Assembly: GCA_035645145.1 (NCBI GenBank)
Contig: DASQNC010000014.1
Coordinates: 1-37,805 of the forward strand
Source of the DNA: Azospirillaceae bacterium
GTDB taxonomy: Bacteria; Pseudomonadota; Alphaproteobacteria; Azospirillales; Azospirillaceae
Direction of reading: 5' to 3'
DNA length: 37,805 nt
Shown: positions 26,304 through 37,805 of the stretch, piece by piece
How positions within the stretch are numbered: the stretch's first letter is position 1
How the letters are laid out: each line of letters starts with the position of its first letter
Notes under the pieces: generated by a model
The model's input: the letters and a program-made list of their open reading frames with translations, nothing else
The model's database searches: none
What the model was told of the DNA's origin: nothing
Translations under genes and position numbers: made by a program

Positions 26304-26603
26304 TCAGAGCAGGTACGGGGTGTAGAGCCCCAGCAGCATGCGGATGAACGAGATCAGCAGGATGACGACGATGGGCGAGATGTCGATGCCGCCGATGTTG
26401 GGCATCACGTTGCGGACCGGGCGCAGCACGGGTTCGGTGATCCGGTACAGGAAATCACCAAGGCTGCGCACGAACTGGTTGCGCGTGTTGACCACGTTGA
26501 ACGCGTAGAGCCACGACATGATGGCGCTGGCGATCAGCAGGTACACGAAGATCGCCAACACGGTGTCGATCAGCCAATACAGGGCGATGACGAGCGGTTG
26601 CAT
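26304..26603 (-). CDS. yggT: YggT family membrane protein
   Basis: 99 residues with two hydrophobic stretches (about 8-33 and 75-94) around a central [36 protein letters not shown] region, the YggT signature. YggT homologues have been linked to cation/osmotic tolerance and division-protein placement; the exact role is not settled. Start ATG 26603; the queG stop is 99 bases upstream. Confidence 0.93.
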   Translation of the reverse strand: MQPLVIALYWLIDTVLAIFVYLLIASAIMSWLYAFNVVNTRNQFVRSLGDFLYRITEPVLRPVRNVMPNIGGIDISPIVVILLISFIRMLLGLYTPYLL

Positions 26604-26702
26604 GCGGTGCGTCCGGCGCTGTCCTTTCGGTGCGGGCGCACCCTAACCGCCGCCCGGTACGAGGGCAAGCGAACGGGCGTCGCGGCTGTCGCTCTCGTCC
26701 TG

Positions 26703-27773
26703 TCAGCTCGGGGGAACCGAACCAGCGGCCAAGGGCGTCGCCAACCGCGCCACCGCCCAGCGGGCGGCGTCGGCCACCACGGGGTCCGGGTCCTCCACCA
26801 AAGCCCGTGCGGCGGGCAGCAGGTCGGGGCGGCCGGAATTGCCGATGGCATATAGGACGTTGCGCACGAACCGGTCGCGGCCGATCCGCTTGATGGGCGA
26901 GCCGGCGAACATCGCCCGGAAGCCGGCATCGTCCAGCGCCGCCAACTCCGCCAGTCGGGGCGCCATCAGCCCGTCGCGCGGGGCGAAGGCGGGCTCGCGC
27001 GCGGTCCGGGCGAACTTGTTCCAGGGGCACACGGCCAGACAGTCGTCGCAGCCGTAGATGCGGTTGCCCAACAGGGGTCGCAGGGCCTCGTCCACCGGCC
27101 CCTTGTGCTCGATGGTCAGGTAGGAGATGCAGCGCCGGGCGTCCAACTGGTAGGGCGCGGGGAACGCCCCCGTCGGGCAGGCGTCCAGGCAGCGGCGGCA
27201 CGATCCGCAGCGGTCCGTGCCCGGCGGATCGGGCGGGATCTCCAGCGTCGTGAACACCTCGCCCAGGAAGGTCCACGACCCGAAGCCGCGGCTGACCATG
27301 TTGGTGTGCTTGCCCTGCCAGCCGAGGCCCGCCGACTGGGCCAGCGGCTTTTCCAGGACCGGCGCGGTGTCCACGAACACCTTGACCTCGGCGCCGAGCC
27401 GGCCGTGCATCCAGCCCGCCAACTGCTTCAGACGGCCCTTGATCAGGTCGTGGTAGTCGCGGTTGCGGGCATAGCAGGACACCGTGCCCACGTCGGCCCG
27501 CGCCAGGGTTTCCAGCGGGTCGTAGTCCGGCGCGTAGTTGGTGGCGAGGCACACCACCGTCCGCGCCTCCGGCCACAGGACCCGGGGGTCGGCGCGGCGG
27601 TCCAGCGTCTCGGCCATCCAGCCCATGGACCCGTGGCGCCCCTCGGCCACGAACCGGGCCAGCGCCGCCTTGGCCGCGGGCGCCATGGCGGCCGGGGCGA
27701 ACCCGACCGCGTCGAAGCCGAGCGCCAGCGCCCGTTCGACGATCCGGTCGCGGGCGCTGGCCGGGCTGGCCAT
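26703..27773 (-). CDS. queG: Epoxyqueuosine reductase QueG
   Basis: 356 residues. It reduces epoxyqueuosine to queuosine in tRNA, using cobalamin and two [4Fe-4S] clusters. Ferredoxin-like Cys sets are [12 protein letters not shown] (Cys189, 192, 195, 199) and Cys215 with CDDCLAVCP (Cys242, 245, 249). Asp135 in [10 protein letters not shown] is the catalytic acid position, and the C-terminal [14 protein letters not shown]...[16 protein letters not shown] is the HEAT-like tRNA-binding tail. Start ATG 27773, five bases after the queF stop. Last step of the que block that begins at queA. Confidence 0.95.
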   Translation of the reverse strand: MASPASARDRIVERALALGFDAVGFAPAAMAPAAKAALARFVAEGRHGSMGWMAETLDRRADPRVLWPEARTVVCLATNYAPDYDPLETLARADVGTVSCYARNRDYHDLIKGRLKQLAGWMHGRLGAEVKVFVDTAPVLEKPLAQSAGLGWQGKHTNMVSRGFGSWTFLGEVFTTLEIPPDPPGTDRCGSCRRCLDACPTGAFPAPYQLDARRCISYLTIEHKGPVDEALRPLLGNRIYGCDDCLAVCPWNKFARTAREPAFAPRDGLMAPRLAELAALDDAGFRAMFAGSPIKRIGRDRFVRNVLYAIGNSGRPDLLPAARALVEDPDPVVADAARWAVARLATPLAAGSVPPS

Positions 27774-27778
27774 GGCCG

Positions 27779-30422
<2,644 letters not shown>

Positions 30423-30515
30423 CGGCCTTCGGGCAACCATCCACCTCCGCCCGAACGACCGTCCCGGATCCTGTGCGGGACGGCGTCGGCGAAGGATGGG
30501 CGATGGACAAATCGT

Positions 30516-31697
30516 TCAAATCGGCTGCGCCGCTTCCTTGTCGGCGTAGAGCCTCATCACGGCCTGCTGCTCGGCATAGCGCTCGGCCGCCGTCTTGCGC
30601 TGGGACTCGCTCTTCAACTGGCCGCACGCCGCCAGGATGTCCTCGCCGCGCGGGGTGCGGACAGGGCTGGCGTAGCCGGCGGCGTTCACGATATCGCCGA
30701 AGATCTGGATCGCCTTGTCGGTCGACCGCTCGAACGGGCTGCCGGGCCAGGGGTTGAACGGGATCAGGTTCACCTTCGCCGGGATGCCGCGCAGCAGCCG
30801 GCAAAGCTCCTTGGCGTCGGCGGGGCTGTCGTTCACGTCCTTCAGCATCACGTACTCGAAGGTGATGCGGCGGGCGTTGGAGGTGCCGGGATAGGTCCGG
30901 CAGGCGTCCAGCAGCTCCTCGATCGGGTATTTGCGGTTGATCGGCACGATGCGGTCGCGCAGCTCGTTGGTCACGGCATGCAGCGAGACCGCCAGGTTGA
31001 CGTTCAGCTCCTCGCCGCAGCGGCGCATCATCGGCACGACGCCCGAGGTGGACAGCGTGATCTTGCGCTTGGAGATGGAGATGCCTTCGCCGTCCATGAC
31101 GATCTTCAGGGCCTTGGCGACGTTGGCGTAGTTATAGAGCGGCTCGCCCATGCCCATCATGACGATGTTGGACAGCATGCGGCCGTCCTTGGGGCTCGGC
31201 CACTCGTCCAGCATGTCGCGGGCGAGCATCACCTGGGCCACGATCTCGGCGGCTTCCAGGTTGCGCACCAGACGCTGCGTGCCGGTGTGGCAGAAGCGGC
31301 AGGTCAGCGTGCAGCCCACCTGCGAGGACACGCACAGGGTGCCGCGGTCCTCCTCCGGGATGTGGACGGCCTCGACCTCCTGCCCGTCCTCCCAGCGCAA
31401 CAGCCACTTGCGGGTGCCGTCGAAGCTCTTCAGGTCCTTGACCGCGGTCGGCCGGTCCACCGTGAAGTGCTCGGCCAGCTTTTCGCGCACCGGCTTGGCC
31501 AGCGTGCTCATGGCGGCGAAGTCGGTGGCACCGCGATGGTAGATCCAATGCCAGAGCTGGCGTGCGCGGAACGGCTCAAGGCCGAGTTCGCCGACGGCCT
31601 GGACCAGCTCGTCCCGGTCGAGGCCGACGAGATTCCTACGCCCGTCCGCCTTTGGGGGCGGCGGGGCGAAAGCGTTGCTATGCGTAAGGGCGCCCAT
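30516..31697 (-). CDS. rlmN: 23S rRNA/tRNA adenine-C2 methyltransferase RlmN
   Basis: 393 residues, radical SAM enzyme that methylates A2503 of 23S rRNA and A37 of some tRNAs. The cluster motif is [14 protein letters not shown] (Cys129, 133, 136); other motifs are [21 protein letters not shown] and NLAVSLHA. The second catalytic Cys is in the C-terminal [11 protein letters not shown] at 31697 is the likely start; the frame also has a GTG two codons upstream. Same strand as, and 93 bases before, queA, so it may be the first gene of the tRNA-modification run. Confidence 0.96.
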   Translation of the reverse strand: MGALTHSNAFAPPPPKADGRRNLVGLDRDELVQAVGELGLEPFRARQLWHWIYHRGATDFAAMSTLAKPVREKLAEHFTVDRPTAVKDLKSFDGTRKWLLRWEDGQEVEAVHIPEEDRGTLCVSSQVGCTLTCRFCHTGTQRLVRNLEAAEIVAQVMLARDMLDEWPSPKDGRMLSNIVMMGMGEPLYNYANVAKALKIVMDGEGISISKRKITLSTSGVVPMMRRCGEELNVNLAVSLHAVTNELRDRIVPINRKYPIEELLDACRTYPGTSNARRITFEYVMLKDVNDSPADAKELCRLLRGIPAKVNLIPFNPWPGSPFERSTDKAIQIFGDIVNAAGYASPVRTPRGEDILAACGQLKSESQRKTAAERYAEQQAVMRLYADKEAAQPI

Positions 31698-31722
31698 GGG
31701 CACCCAAGATAGGGACTGCCGT

Positions 31723-31739
31723 GCCCGCTGTCAGCGGGC
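31723..31739. terminator. Hairpin between ialB-like gene and rlmN
   Basis: GCCCGCT / AGCGGGC is a perfect 7-bp stem with a GTC loop, in the 60-base gap after the ialB-like stop (31758). There is no T-run on either strand, so it is a weak intrinsic terminator or an RNA-processing site. Confidence 0.35.
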
Positions 31740-31757
31740 GCGTGGCGTCGGAATGCC

Positions 31758-32294
31758 TCACCGGCGTACGTTGCAGGCCTTGTTCAGCTCGCCATAGGCT
31801 TGGCCGGTGCCGGTCAGGCTGTAGGTGTCGGTGGTGTTGGTGCCGCGGTTCGAGGTGCCCTTGACCACCATGCTGGCACCACCGCGGATGGCCTGGGCCA
31901 ACCCCTTGTCGGTCGACTCGTCCCGTGCCCAGGCGGTGTCGCCATCGGTGAACAGGGTGAAGGTCTGGTTGCCGACCTGAACCGTCACCTCGCTATTGGG
32001 TTTGAAGGTGTAACCGGCGACGAAGCTGACCTCGTCGAACACCTTCTCGCCGGGGCGATGGGTGATGGTAACGTAGACCTCGCCCCGTTTGACGTTGCCC
32101 GGTTCGGTTTTGGTAGGCTTGCTGGCCATGAAGCAGGCGCGCCCGGCCGCCTCCTGGAGCGTGAAGACGCTCCAGTTCCTGTATGTTCCGACATGGTTCG
32201 GATCCTGCTGGGCCAGGGCCGGCGCGGTCGCCAGGATCGCGAACAGCATCGTCAAGGCGCGGGCGGGATTGCGGAAACGCTCAACCGTTGGCAT
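31758..32294 (-). CDS. Invasion-associated locus B (IalB)-like secreted protein
   Basis: 178 residues. The N-terminus is a signal peptide (hydrophobic ALTMLFAILATAPALA, likely cut before QQDPN at about 29). The rest follows the IalB family: YRNWSVFTLQEAAGRACFMAS, REVY-like VYVTITHRPGEKVFDEVSFVAGY, GNQTFTLFTDGDTAW, and a C-terminal Cys (NKACNVRR) likely paired with Cys54. IalB was named in Bartonella for erythrocyte invasion, but homologues occur widely in free-living alphaproteobacteria as periplasmic proteins of unknown role. Divergent from rpoE. Confidence 0.87.
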   Translation of the reverse strand: MPTVERFRNPARALTMLFAILATAPALAQQDPNHVGTYRNWSVFTLQEAAGRACFMASKPTKTEPGNVKRGEVYVTITHRPGEKVFDEVSFVAGYTFKPNSEVTVQVGNQTFTLFTDGDTAWARDESTDKGLAQAIRGGASMVVKGTSNRGTNTTDTYSLTGTGQAYGELNKACNVRR

Positions 32295-32382
32295 CAGGAT
32301 CTCGCTCGAACGACTTCTGGCGCCGGCCTAAGCCGGGAGGGGACCGCCCGATGATCGGCATCGAAAAACGGCGACTTCGCGG

Positions 32383-32412
32383 TGATCCGTCGAACGCGGT
32401 CCTTCGTACGTA
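32383..32412 (+). promoter_or_regulatory. ECF sigma (RpoE/ChrR-type) autoregulatory promoter
   Basis: TGATCC (32383-32388) is followed after 18 bases by TACGTA (32407-32412), about 100 bases before the sigma-factor ATG. TGATCC is the known -35 element recognised by Rhodobacter sphaeroides RpoE, and autoregulation of rpoE-chrR is established there. In a quick manual scan it was the only such hexamer noticed at promoter distance in this window. The -10 assignment is less sure. Confidence 0.65.
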
Positions 32413-32514
32413 TCGGGCACCATGGCGCAGCCTGCTACATACGCTGGACGGGCGGCGACGGCAACACCGGCCCGGTCCGCCGAACGCCGCACCGGCGGCG
32501 CAGGGGGGCATCCC

Positions 32515-33099
32515 ATGACCCCGCCCGAACGGCACGCCGGGACCGGAACGAATGCCGGCCGGGATGCCGCCGATGCGTGGCTGGTGGCGGTCGGGCGGGC
32601 GCGGGACCGGGCGGCGTTCGCCCGGCTGTTCGCCGCCTTCGCGCCCCGGATCAAGGCCTACCTGCTGCGCCAGGGGGCCGACCGGGCCGCCGCCGACGAG
32701 CTGGTGCAGGAGGTGATGATGCTGGTCTGGCGCCGGGCCGAAACCTTCGATCCCGTCCAGGCGAGCGCCGCCACCTGGATGTTCACGATCGCGCGCAACA
32801 AGCGCATCGACGCCCTGCGGCGGGAACGGCGGCCCGAAATCGACGCGCAGGACCTCGCCCTGGTGCCCGAACCGGCCGAATCCGCCGACCGGAGGATCGA
32901 GGCCACCCAGTCGGGCGCGCGGCTCCGCAAGGCATTGGAGGACCTGCCGCCGGAACAGGCCGAACTGTTGCGCCAAGCCTATTACGAGGGCAAACCCCAC
33001 AGCCTCATCGCCGAGGAGTCCGGGCTTCCCCTCGGCACCGTGAAATCCCGTATCCGGCTGGCCCTGGGCCGGCTGCGGATATGGCTGAAGGACTCCTGA
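32515..33099 (+). CDS. rpoE: ECF RNA polymerase sigma factor (RpoE, ECF11 type)
   Basis: 194 residues. Sigma region 2 is at about 33-100 (FARLFAAFAPRIKAYL...DELVQEVMMLVWRRAETFDP, ATWMFTIARNKRIDALRRER) and region 4 at about 138-192 (LEDLPPEQAELLRQAYYEG, GLPLGTVKSRIRLALGRLR). Together with the adjacent ChrR-type anti-sigma gene this matches the R. sphaeroides RpoE-ChrR module that responds to singlet oxygen. The ATG at 32515 has AGGGGGG seven bases upstream. The gene is followed two bases later by chrR. Confidence 0.92.
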   Translation: MTPPERHAGTGTNAGRDAADAWLVAVGRARDRAAFARLFAAFAPRIKAYLLRQGADRAAADELVQEVMMLVWRRAETFDPVQASAATWMFTIARNKRIDALRRERRPEIDAQDLALVPEPAESADRRIEATQSGARLRKALEDLPPEQAELLRQAYYEGKPHSLIAEESGLPLGTVKSRIRLALGRLRIWLKDS

Positions 33100-33101
33100 G
33101 G

Positions 33102-33794
33102 ATGGCCATCCATCATCCGCCCGACGAGCTGCTGCTCGACTATGCGGCCGGAAACCAAGACGAAGCCGTCGCCCTGGTCGTCGCGACCCATCTGGCCCTC
33201 TGCCCGGCCTGTCGCACCCGCGTGGCCGACTACGAAGCCCTGGGTGGGGTCCTGCTGGAGGATCTGGAGCCGGTGGCGGTCGGCGGGGACCTGTTCGGGA
33301 TGGTCCTGCGGGACCTGGACGCCACTCCGGACGCCCCCGCCCCGGGCGACCACCGCCACGCGGTGCCCGACGTGGAAATTGTGCCCGCCGCACCCGGCGC
33401 GCTGCCCCGGCCCCTGCGCGACCATGTCGGCGGCAATATCGAGGCCGTGCCGTGGCGGTCGATCCTTCCCGGCCTGGAGGAGTTTGACATGGACCTGGGC
33501 CGTCGGCCGCGCGGGCGGAGCACGCCCAAGGCGCGGCTGCTGCGCCTCAAGGCCGGCCGGGCGTTTCCCCGGCACACCCACCGGGGCACGGAACTGCTCC
33601 TGGTCCTGGCCGGCAGCTTCCAGGACGAGACCGGCCACTATGTCCGCGGGGACCTGTCCATGGCCGACGGGTCCGTGGAGCACCAGCCGGTTGCCGACGA
33701 CGACCAGGATTGCGTGTGCCTGATCGTCACCGAGGCCCCGCTGCGCCTGACCGGCCGGTTCATGCGCTTCCTGAACCCGGTCCTACGGCTTTAA
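33102..33794 (+). CDS. chrR: ChrR family zinc anti-sigma factor
   Basis: 230 residues. The N-terminal zinc anti-sigma domain has His5 (or His4), His30, Cys34 and Cys37 (THLALCPAC), matching ChrR ligands. The C-terminal cupin-like domain keeps all four metal ligands by spacing: His158-x-His160-x3-Glu164 (HTHRGTE) and His194 thirty residues later. ChrR binds and silences RpoE; singlet oxygen leads to its removal, and the cupin domain is needed for that response in R. sphaeroides. ATG 33102 follows the sigma stop by two bases with AAGGA nine bases upstream; an in-frame ATG at 33081 overlaps the sigma gene. Confidence 0.92.
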   Translation: MAIHHPPDELLLDYAAGNQDEAVALVVATHLALCPACRTRVADYEALGGVLLEDLEPVAVGGDLFGMVLRDLDATPDAPAPGDHRHAVPDVEIVPAAPGALPRPLRDHVGGNIEAVPWRSILPGLEEFDMDLGRRPRGRSTPKARLLRLKAGRAFPRHTHRGTELLLVLAGSFQDETGHYVRGDLSMADGSVEHQPVADDDQDCVCLIVTEAPLRLTGRFMRFLNPVLRL

Positions 33795-34159
33795 CAGGGC
33801 GCCGCGCGCCCCCGCCGTTCGCGCGGGCCGGTTCCCACGGCGATGCCGGCGCGCCGAACGCCACCCCGCACTTCAAAACGGGGGCGAGTCGGTCTCCGGT
33901 TCCGATCCGGCATGCACCGAATGTCCGTGGCCCGCCGTCTTTGCCATCCAAGACCACCGGCTCAAGCAGTCGAATACCCGGATCGTTCAGCCACGCTGCC
34001 ACGCGCGGAACCCGTGCCCAGCGCGATCCGGCACGCCCATGGGTATGCAAACCCACCGAAAACATAAACTTTCGCATAAATACTCATGGTTGCAATATTA
34101 CCTAAGGAATTATACTCGTGCGCTAATTCGAAATTACCGCATTGCCACAGGACCACATC
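33795..34159. other. 365-base region before the RTX gene
   Basis: No convincing gene. A short GC stem GGGCGC / GCGCCC (33797-33811) just after chrR, without a T-run, may aid termination. The last 100 bases (about 34055-34159) turn AT-rich and carry the likely promoter and ribosome-binding site of the RTX gene. A minus-strand frame (33760-34077) is open, but its codon use is not typical of the window. Confidence 0.5.
34090..34116 (+). promoter_or_regulatory. Possible promoter of the RTX/DUF4214 gene
   Basis: TTGCAA (34090-34095) and TATACT (34111-34116) lie 15 bases apart in the most AT-rich patch of the intergenic region, about 45 bases before the ATG at 34160. The spacer is two bases short of the optimum, so this is tentative. 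Confidence 0.4.
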
Positions 34160-36526
34160 ATGACCGCCACCCGCACGGCCATCCAACAGGCGTACATCGC
34201 CTTCTTCAACCGCCCTGCGGATCCGGCCGGCTTGGCCTGGTGGGAAGAGCAGGTGGCCAAGGCCGGCGGCAACATGGCGGCCGTCATCAACGCCTTCAGC
34301 GCCTCGACCGAGTACAAGCAGATGTACGCCGGCAAGACCGAGGCCGAGGTGGTCAACCAGATGTACCGCAACCTGTTCGGCCGCGACGGCGAACGGGAGG
34401 GTGTGGACTTCTGGACCGCGGCGCTGGCCAAGGGCACCGTGGACGTCGGCAACATCGCCTTCACCATGGCCACCGGCGCCCGCAACGACGACGCCCAGGT
34501 GGTCGCCAACAAGGTCGAGGTGGCCCAGGCGTTCACCCAGGCACTCGACACGCCCGAGGAGATCCAGGCCTACGCCGGCACCGCGGCGGCCCAGCTCGCC
34601 CGCCAGTTCCTGGCCAAGGTCGATGCCTCCCCGCAGTCGGTGAGCACCGCCAAGCAGACGGTGGCCACCGAGGTCACCAAGGTGGTCACCGGCGGCACCG
34701 GCACCGGCGGCCCCGGTGGCGGCCCCGGTGGGGGCGGCCCTGGCGGCGGTGGCGGTGGCGGCGCCCCCCCCCCGGTGGGCCAGACCTACACGCTGACCAC
34801 CGGCACCGACACCGTCACCGGCGCCGGCACCGACGACACCATCAACGCCACCCACGCCACGCTGACCGCGAACGACGCCATCGACGGCGGCCTCGGCAGC
34901 GACACCCTCAACCTGACCATCGCCGGCCCGCTGACCACGACCAACGCGGTGACGGTGACCGGCGTGGAGACGGTCAACCTGAACGCCGGCAGCACCGCGT
35001 TCACCGCCGACCTGTCCGACCCGGCGAAGTGGACCGGCGTGCAGACGGTCGCCGTCACCAACACGAACACCAGCACGGTCAAGCTCGGCACCGGCACCGC
35101 CTACACCGGCGGCGCGGGCGCCGACATGGTCACGGTCGGCGCCACCACCAGGGCCATCCACCTGGGCGGCGGCAACGACACGCTGGCGCTCACCGCGGCA
35201 CCGGGCACCGGCGGCACGCTCGACGGCGGCGCCGGCACCGCCGACACGCTGACCATGAGCGCGGCCCTGGCGGCGGCGCTGTCGGCCACCCCCACCTTCG
35301 AGGGGACGGTCAACGGCTTCGAGCGGGTGACCATCGGCCCGGTCACCACGGTCGTCACCATCGACATGGCCAACCTGGACGACATCGCCCACCTGTCGGT
35401 GGCCGGCATGGATGTCTCGGGCGACCTGACCGTCGCCAACCTGGCCTCGGGCGGCACCTTCGAGTACGGGGCGCACGACTACGTCGTCAACGGGTTCACC
35501 ATCCAGGTGAAGGACGCGGCCCTGGGCACGGCGGACGTCCTGAACCTGCGCTACGTCACGCCGGACGGCCTGGTCGCCCTCGCCATGAACACGGTCGCGG
35601 ACGTGGAGACGATCCACATCGTCCTCGACGACGCCGACACCACGACCCCCAATTCCTACAACAACATGGTGGCCCTCGACGCGGCACAGGCGACCACGGT
35701 CACCGTGTCGGGCAATGCCGGGGTGGACTTCGCCGGGTCGGTGCTGACGGCGGCGACGCTGATCGACGGCAGCGGCATCACCGCCACCGGCCTCGCCGGC
35801 GCGCTGTTTGTGGGCGACCTCATGGGCTCCTCCAGCCTGCGGACCACGGGCATCACCGTCCGGGGCGGCGCGGGGGACGATGAGATCATCGGCAACTCGG
35901 CCACCAACCGCACGGACACCCTGTCCGGGGGCGCCGGCGACGACACCATCTACGGCGCCGCGGGCAACGACACGCTGAACGGCGGGGACGACGACGACAC
36001 CCTCGACGGGGTGGCCGGCAACGACACGCTGAACGGCGACGCCGGCCACGACACCCTGGAGGGCGGCCTTGGCAACGACATCCTGAACGGCGGCACCGGC
36101 GACGACCGGCTGGACGGGGAAAACGGCGTCGACCAACTGACCGGCGGCACCGGCAACGACACCTTCGTGGTCGAAACCGCCGCGTTCCGGACGCAGTTCG
36201 ACACCATCGTGGACGCGACCGCGGGGGACCGGATCGAGTTCGCCGACTACGGCAACACCGAGACCTTCCACGGGGCGAAGATCGCACTGGGCGCGGGGGC
36301 GAGCTTCGTGAACTACCTGGACGCCGCGTCCAACCGTGGCGCCGCCGCCGCTCCCGCGATCTCGTGGTTCCAGTTCGAGGGCAACACCTACATCGTCCAG
36401 GACCGGGACCAGAACGCGGCCACCTTCCAGGACGGCACCGACCTGGTGGTCAAACTCACCGGCACGGTGGACCTCACCAATGCCATGCTCGGCGGCGCCG
36501 CCGGGAACGTGCTGACACTGGCCTGA
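34160..36526 (+). CDS. Secreted DUF4214/RTX repeat protein (possible surface-layer or adhesin)
   Basis: 788 residues. The N-terminus (about 8-105) is DUF4214-like: [22 protein letters not shown] and a second unit [23 protein letters not shown] Gly/Pro linker (about 178-206) follows, then a Thr/Ala/Asp-rich beta region, then RTX calcium-binding nonapeptides at about 570-670 ([20 protein letters not shown] and similar) and a C-terminal region of about 115 residues expected to hold the uncleaved type I secretion signal. There is no Sec signal and no Cys. The build resembles S-layer proteins such as Caulobacter RsaA and DUF4214 RTX proteins; no HlyB/HlyD exporter is in the window. ATG 34160 has CAGGA seven bases upstream; a strong terminator follows. 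Confidence 0.85.
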   Translation: MTATRTAIQQAYIAFFNRPADPAGLAWWEEQVAKAGGNMAAVINAFSASTEYKQMYAGKTEAEVVNQMYRNLFGRDGEREGVDFWTAALAKGTVDVGNIAFTMATGARNDDAQVVANKVEVAQAFTQALDTPEEIQAYAGTAAAQLARQFLAKVDASPQSVSTAKQTVATEVTKVVTGGTGTGGPGGGPGGGGPGGGGGGGAPPPVGQTYTLTTGTDTVTGAGTDDTINATHATLTANDAIDGGLGSDTLNLTIAGPLTTTNAVTVTGVETVNLNAGSTAFTADLSDPAKWTGVQTVAVTNTNTSTVKLGTGTAYTGGAGADMVTVGATTRAIHLGGGNDTLALTAAPGTGGTLDGGAGTADTLTMSAALAAALSATPTFEGTVNGFERVTIGPVTTVVTIDMANLDDIAHLSVAGMDVSGDLTVANLASGGTFEYGAHDYVVNGFTIQVKDAALGTADVLNLRYVTPDGLVALAMNTVADVETIHIVLDDADTTTPNSYNNMVALDAAQATTVTVSGNAGVDFAGSVLTAATLIDGSGITATGLAGALFVGDLMGSSSLRTTGITVRGGAGDDEIIGNSATNRTDTLSGGAGDDTIYGAAGNDTLNGGDDDDTLDGVAGNDTLNGDAGHDTLEGGLGNDILNGGTGDDRLDGENGVDQLTGGTGNDTFVVETAAFRTQFDTIVDATAGDRIEFADYGNTETFHGAKIALGAGASFVNYLDAASNRGAAAAPAISWFQFEGNTYIVQDRDQNAATFQDGTDLVVKLTGTVDLTNAMLGGAAGNVLTLA

Positions 36527-36577
36527 CCGGCCCGGGCCCGCTTCGGCGGTCCCGACACCGGCAATGTTCGCTCAGGT

Positions 36578-36612
36578 GGGGCCGGCCCTTCGGGTCGGCC
36601 CCATTTCATTTC
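36578..36612 (+). terminator. Rho-independent terminator after the RTX gene
   Basis: An 11-bp stem, GGGGCCGGCCC / GGGTCGGCCCC with one G-T pair and a TTC loop, is followed by ATTTCATTTC. It lies 52 bases after the RTX stop and is the strongest terminator seen in the window, fitting a single-gene, well-expressed transcript. Confidence 0.8.
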
Positions 36613-36660
36613 GGCCGGCACAACGGCACGTCGTGAGGGGTGAACGCCCCCTCCCTCCAG

Positions 36661-37201
36661 TCACCGGCGCAGCTTCCCACCCTCGCTTTCGGTGACCAAG
36701 CCCGGTGCCCGGCGGAACCCAAGTCGACCCTGAACCGCGGGCAAGGATCCCGCGGGCGCATACCCGGCCTTCGTGCGCATCTCGTGCCACTTCGGCTTCG
36801 CATCGGCCCACCTGTGCTCCGGCGCCTGATAGCCGAACGCCCGATATCGCCCTGGCGGCACCCTGCCCTTCCGCCAACGAACGAAGCGAACCGGTCCGTC
36901 CAGACGCCGAACACCGCCTTGATCCCATCGTCGCGGACCATGTCCCGGGACCGGTTCCCGCCGCAGGGCAGGCCCACGCCTTGCCGAATTTCCGGGGACG
37001 CCCCTTCGCGTCCATTTCGATCGCCCCGGCGTCCGAATAGCAGAAGACCGCCGTCCAGCCCTCCAGGTGATCGAGGCCCGGTCTTCCCACTCCGGGCACT
37101 TCTCCAGGACCATCGCCTTCTCGGGATCCTTGCGGCCGATCGGATCCTCACATGGGTTGCCGCCGCTGGCGCAGACCAGCCGGTCGAACATGCGCAGCAT
37201 C
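36661..37201 (-). pseudogene. Decayed gene readable across three frames
   Basis: On the minus strand, protein-like sequence continues only by changing frame. Frame 1 from ATG 37201/37191 reads MFDRLVCASGGNPCED and ends near KCPEWE (about 37085). A second frame reads LDHLEGWTAVFCYSDAGAIE and KGRPRKFGKAW (about 37070-36965). A third reads MVRDDGIKAVFGVWTDRFAS (about 36950-36890). The first frame then resumes with RVPPGRYRAFGYQAPEHRWA and a Trp/Lys-rich segment to the TGA at 36661. At least three frameshifts would be needed. I do not recognise the family. It could also be sequencing indels in an intact gene. Confidence 0.4.
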
Positions 37202-37359
37202 AGGGCGCGCCTTTGAATCCGCGCCGGGGCAGCTGTATTGCCGCCTGTCCAACCCCGCGAGGATGAGGACGCGAAGGGGACGCTCGTCGGGTGGAAGACG
37301 GTCATTGGCATCCGCCGGTCCCAAGGGGCAAGCTGCCATGCCCACCAGGGAGGTTCGGG

Positions 37360-37805
37360 ATGACCGACACGATCGCACGCCGCGCGCATTGGGAGGAGGT
37401 CTACGCCACGAAGGCCGAGGATGAAGTCTCCTGGTTCCAGGAGCATCCGGCCATGTCCCTCGACCTGATCCGGGCGACGGGCGCCGGCCCCGACGCCGCC
37501 GTGATCGACATCGGTGGGGGCGCCTCGCGGCTGGTCGATACGCTCCTCGACGACGGCTTCCACGCCGTCACCGTCCTCGACCTCTCCGAAACGGCGCTCG
37601 CGGCCTCGCGGGCGCGCCTGGGGCCGCAGCGGGCGTCGCGGGTGACATGGATCGCCGCCGATGCGACGACGTGGGAGCCAGAAGAGGCGGCCTACGACCT
37701 GTGGCACGACAGGGCGGCCTTCCACTTCCTGACGGATGCTCCGGCGCGCGTGGCGTATGTCGACCGCCTGACGGAGGCGCTCCGCCCCGGCGGCCACGCG
37801 ATCAT
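37360..37805 (+). CDS. Class I SAM-dependent methyltransferase (3' truncated)
   Basis: The first 148 residues are visible; the frame runs off the right edge. Motif I is VIDIGGGASRLVD, followed by VTVLDLSETALAASR (acidic residue contacting SAM ribose), WIAADATTWEP, and DLWHDRAAFHFLTD with LRPGGHAII, the pattern of small-molecule or TehB-like class I methyltransferases. ATG 37360 has GGGAGG six bases upstream. Substrate unknown. Confidence 0.88.
   Translation, partial: MTDTIARRAHWEEVYATKAEDEVSWFQEHPAMSLDLIRATGAGPDAAVIDIGGGASRLVDTLLDDGFHAVTVLDLSETALAASRARLGPQRASRVTWIAADATTWEPEEAAYDLWHDRAAFHFLTDAPARVAYVDRLTEALRPGGHAI

Noticed and set aside
23920-26325. 801-codon open frame on the plus strand
   Set aside because: It lies opposite corA, folD and DUF167, is Arg/Gly/His-rich and has no family motif: a shadow of high GC at third positions.
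30423-30515. preQ1 riboswitch before queA
   Set aside because: The 93-base gap shows no recognisable aptamer hairpin with an A-rich tail.
33760-34077. Minus-strand 105-codon frame upstream of the RTX gene
   Set aside because: It overlaps the chrR end and the RTX promoter zone, has mixed third-position use and no family resemblance.
34685-36170. Repeated DNA resembling a repeat array
   Set aside because: The repeats are a Gly linker and RTX nonapeptides in frame, with no constant repeat/spacer spacing, so not CRISPR.
33962-36271. 769-codon minus-strand frame rich in VVAG repeats
   Set aside because: It mirrors the RTX/Thr-rich gene; the repeats come from the sense-strand coding repeats.

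Overview
The window is about 37.8 kb of high-GC DNA (by eye near 68-70%) with dense genes, many GTG starts and many 4-base stop/start overlaps. The gene families present (an ECF sigma factor paired with a ChrR-type zinc anti-sigma factor, an IalB-like protein, an HWE histidine kinase, a TAXI solute-binding protein, NnrU) point to an alphaproteobacterium, most likely Rhodospirillales/Azospirillales. This placement is inference; there is no rRNA or species marker in the window. It reads as ordinary chromosome: no insertion sequence, integrase, prophage or CRISPR array was seen.

Left part (1-9.4 kb): the 3' end of a DUF429 gene, then a minus-strand pair (M17 aminopeptidase followed by an SH3-NlpC/P60 peptidase), a glutathione S-transferase, an orphan TAXI binding protein, the molybdate importer modABC, and a channel that joins an MscS pore to a cyclic-nucleotide-binding domain.

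Middle-left (9.6-19 kb): a GNAT acetyltransferase; a 613-base AT-richer gene-free stretch with palindromes and a terminator-like hairpin; a three-PAS HWE histidine kinase coupled to a single-domain response regulator; a serine hydrolase; a 2OG-Fe(II) oxygenase fused to a cysteine-less peroxiredoxin-like domain; tRNA-Ala(CGC); a tyrosine/dual-specificity phosphatase; a small CBU_0592-like membrane protein; and an MsbA-like ABC exporter.

Middle-right (19.1-31.7 kb): two tandem small membrane proteins, argG, and a radical-SAM KamA/EpmB enzyme overlapping argG. These converge on a long collinear minus-strand run: rlmN, queA-tgt-queF-queG (the late steps of queuosine synthesis in order), yggT, a DUF167 gene, folD, corA, an AI-2E-family permease and nnrU. 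Several of these genes act on tRNA modification or translation (rlmN, que genes, EpmB-like enzyme).

Right part (31.7-37.8 kb): an IalB-like secreted protein, then a divergent rpoE-chrR (ECF11-type) singlet-oxygen-response pair whose promoter carries an exact TGATCC -35 element. Next comes a large secreted DUF4214/RTX repeat protein with its own promoter region and strong terminator, a decayed minus-strand gene readable only across three frames, and the 5' end of a SAM-dependent methyltransferase. No wholly new system stands out. The best leads are the cysteine-less peroxiredoxin/2OG-oxygenase fusion, the cyclic-nucleotide-gated MscS channel, the possible intergenic transcript before the HWE kinase, and the RTX surface protein.
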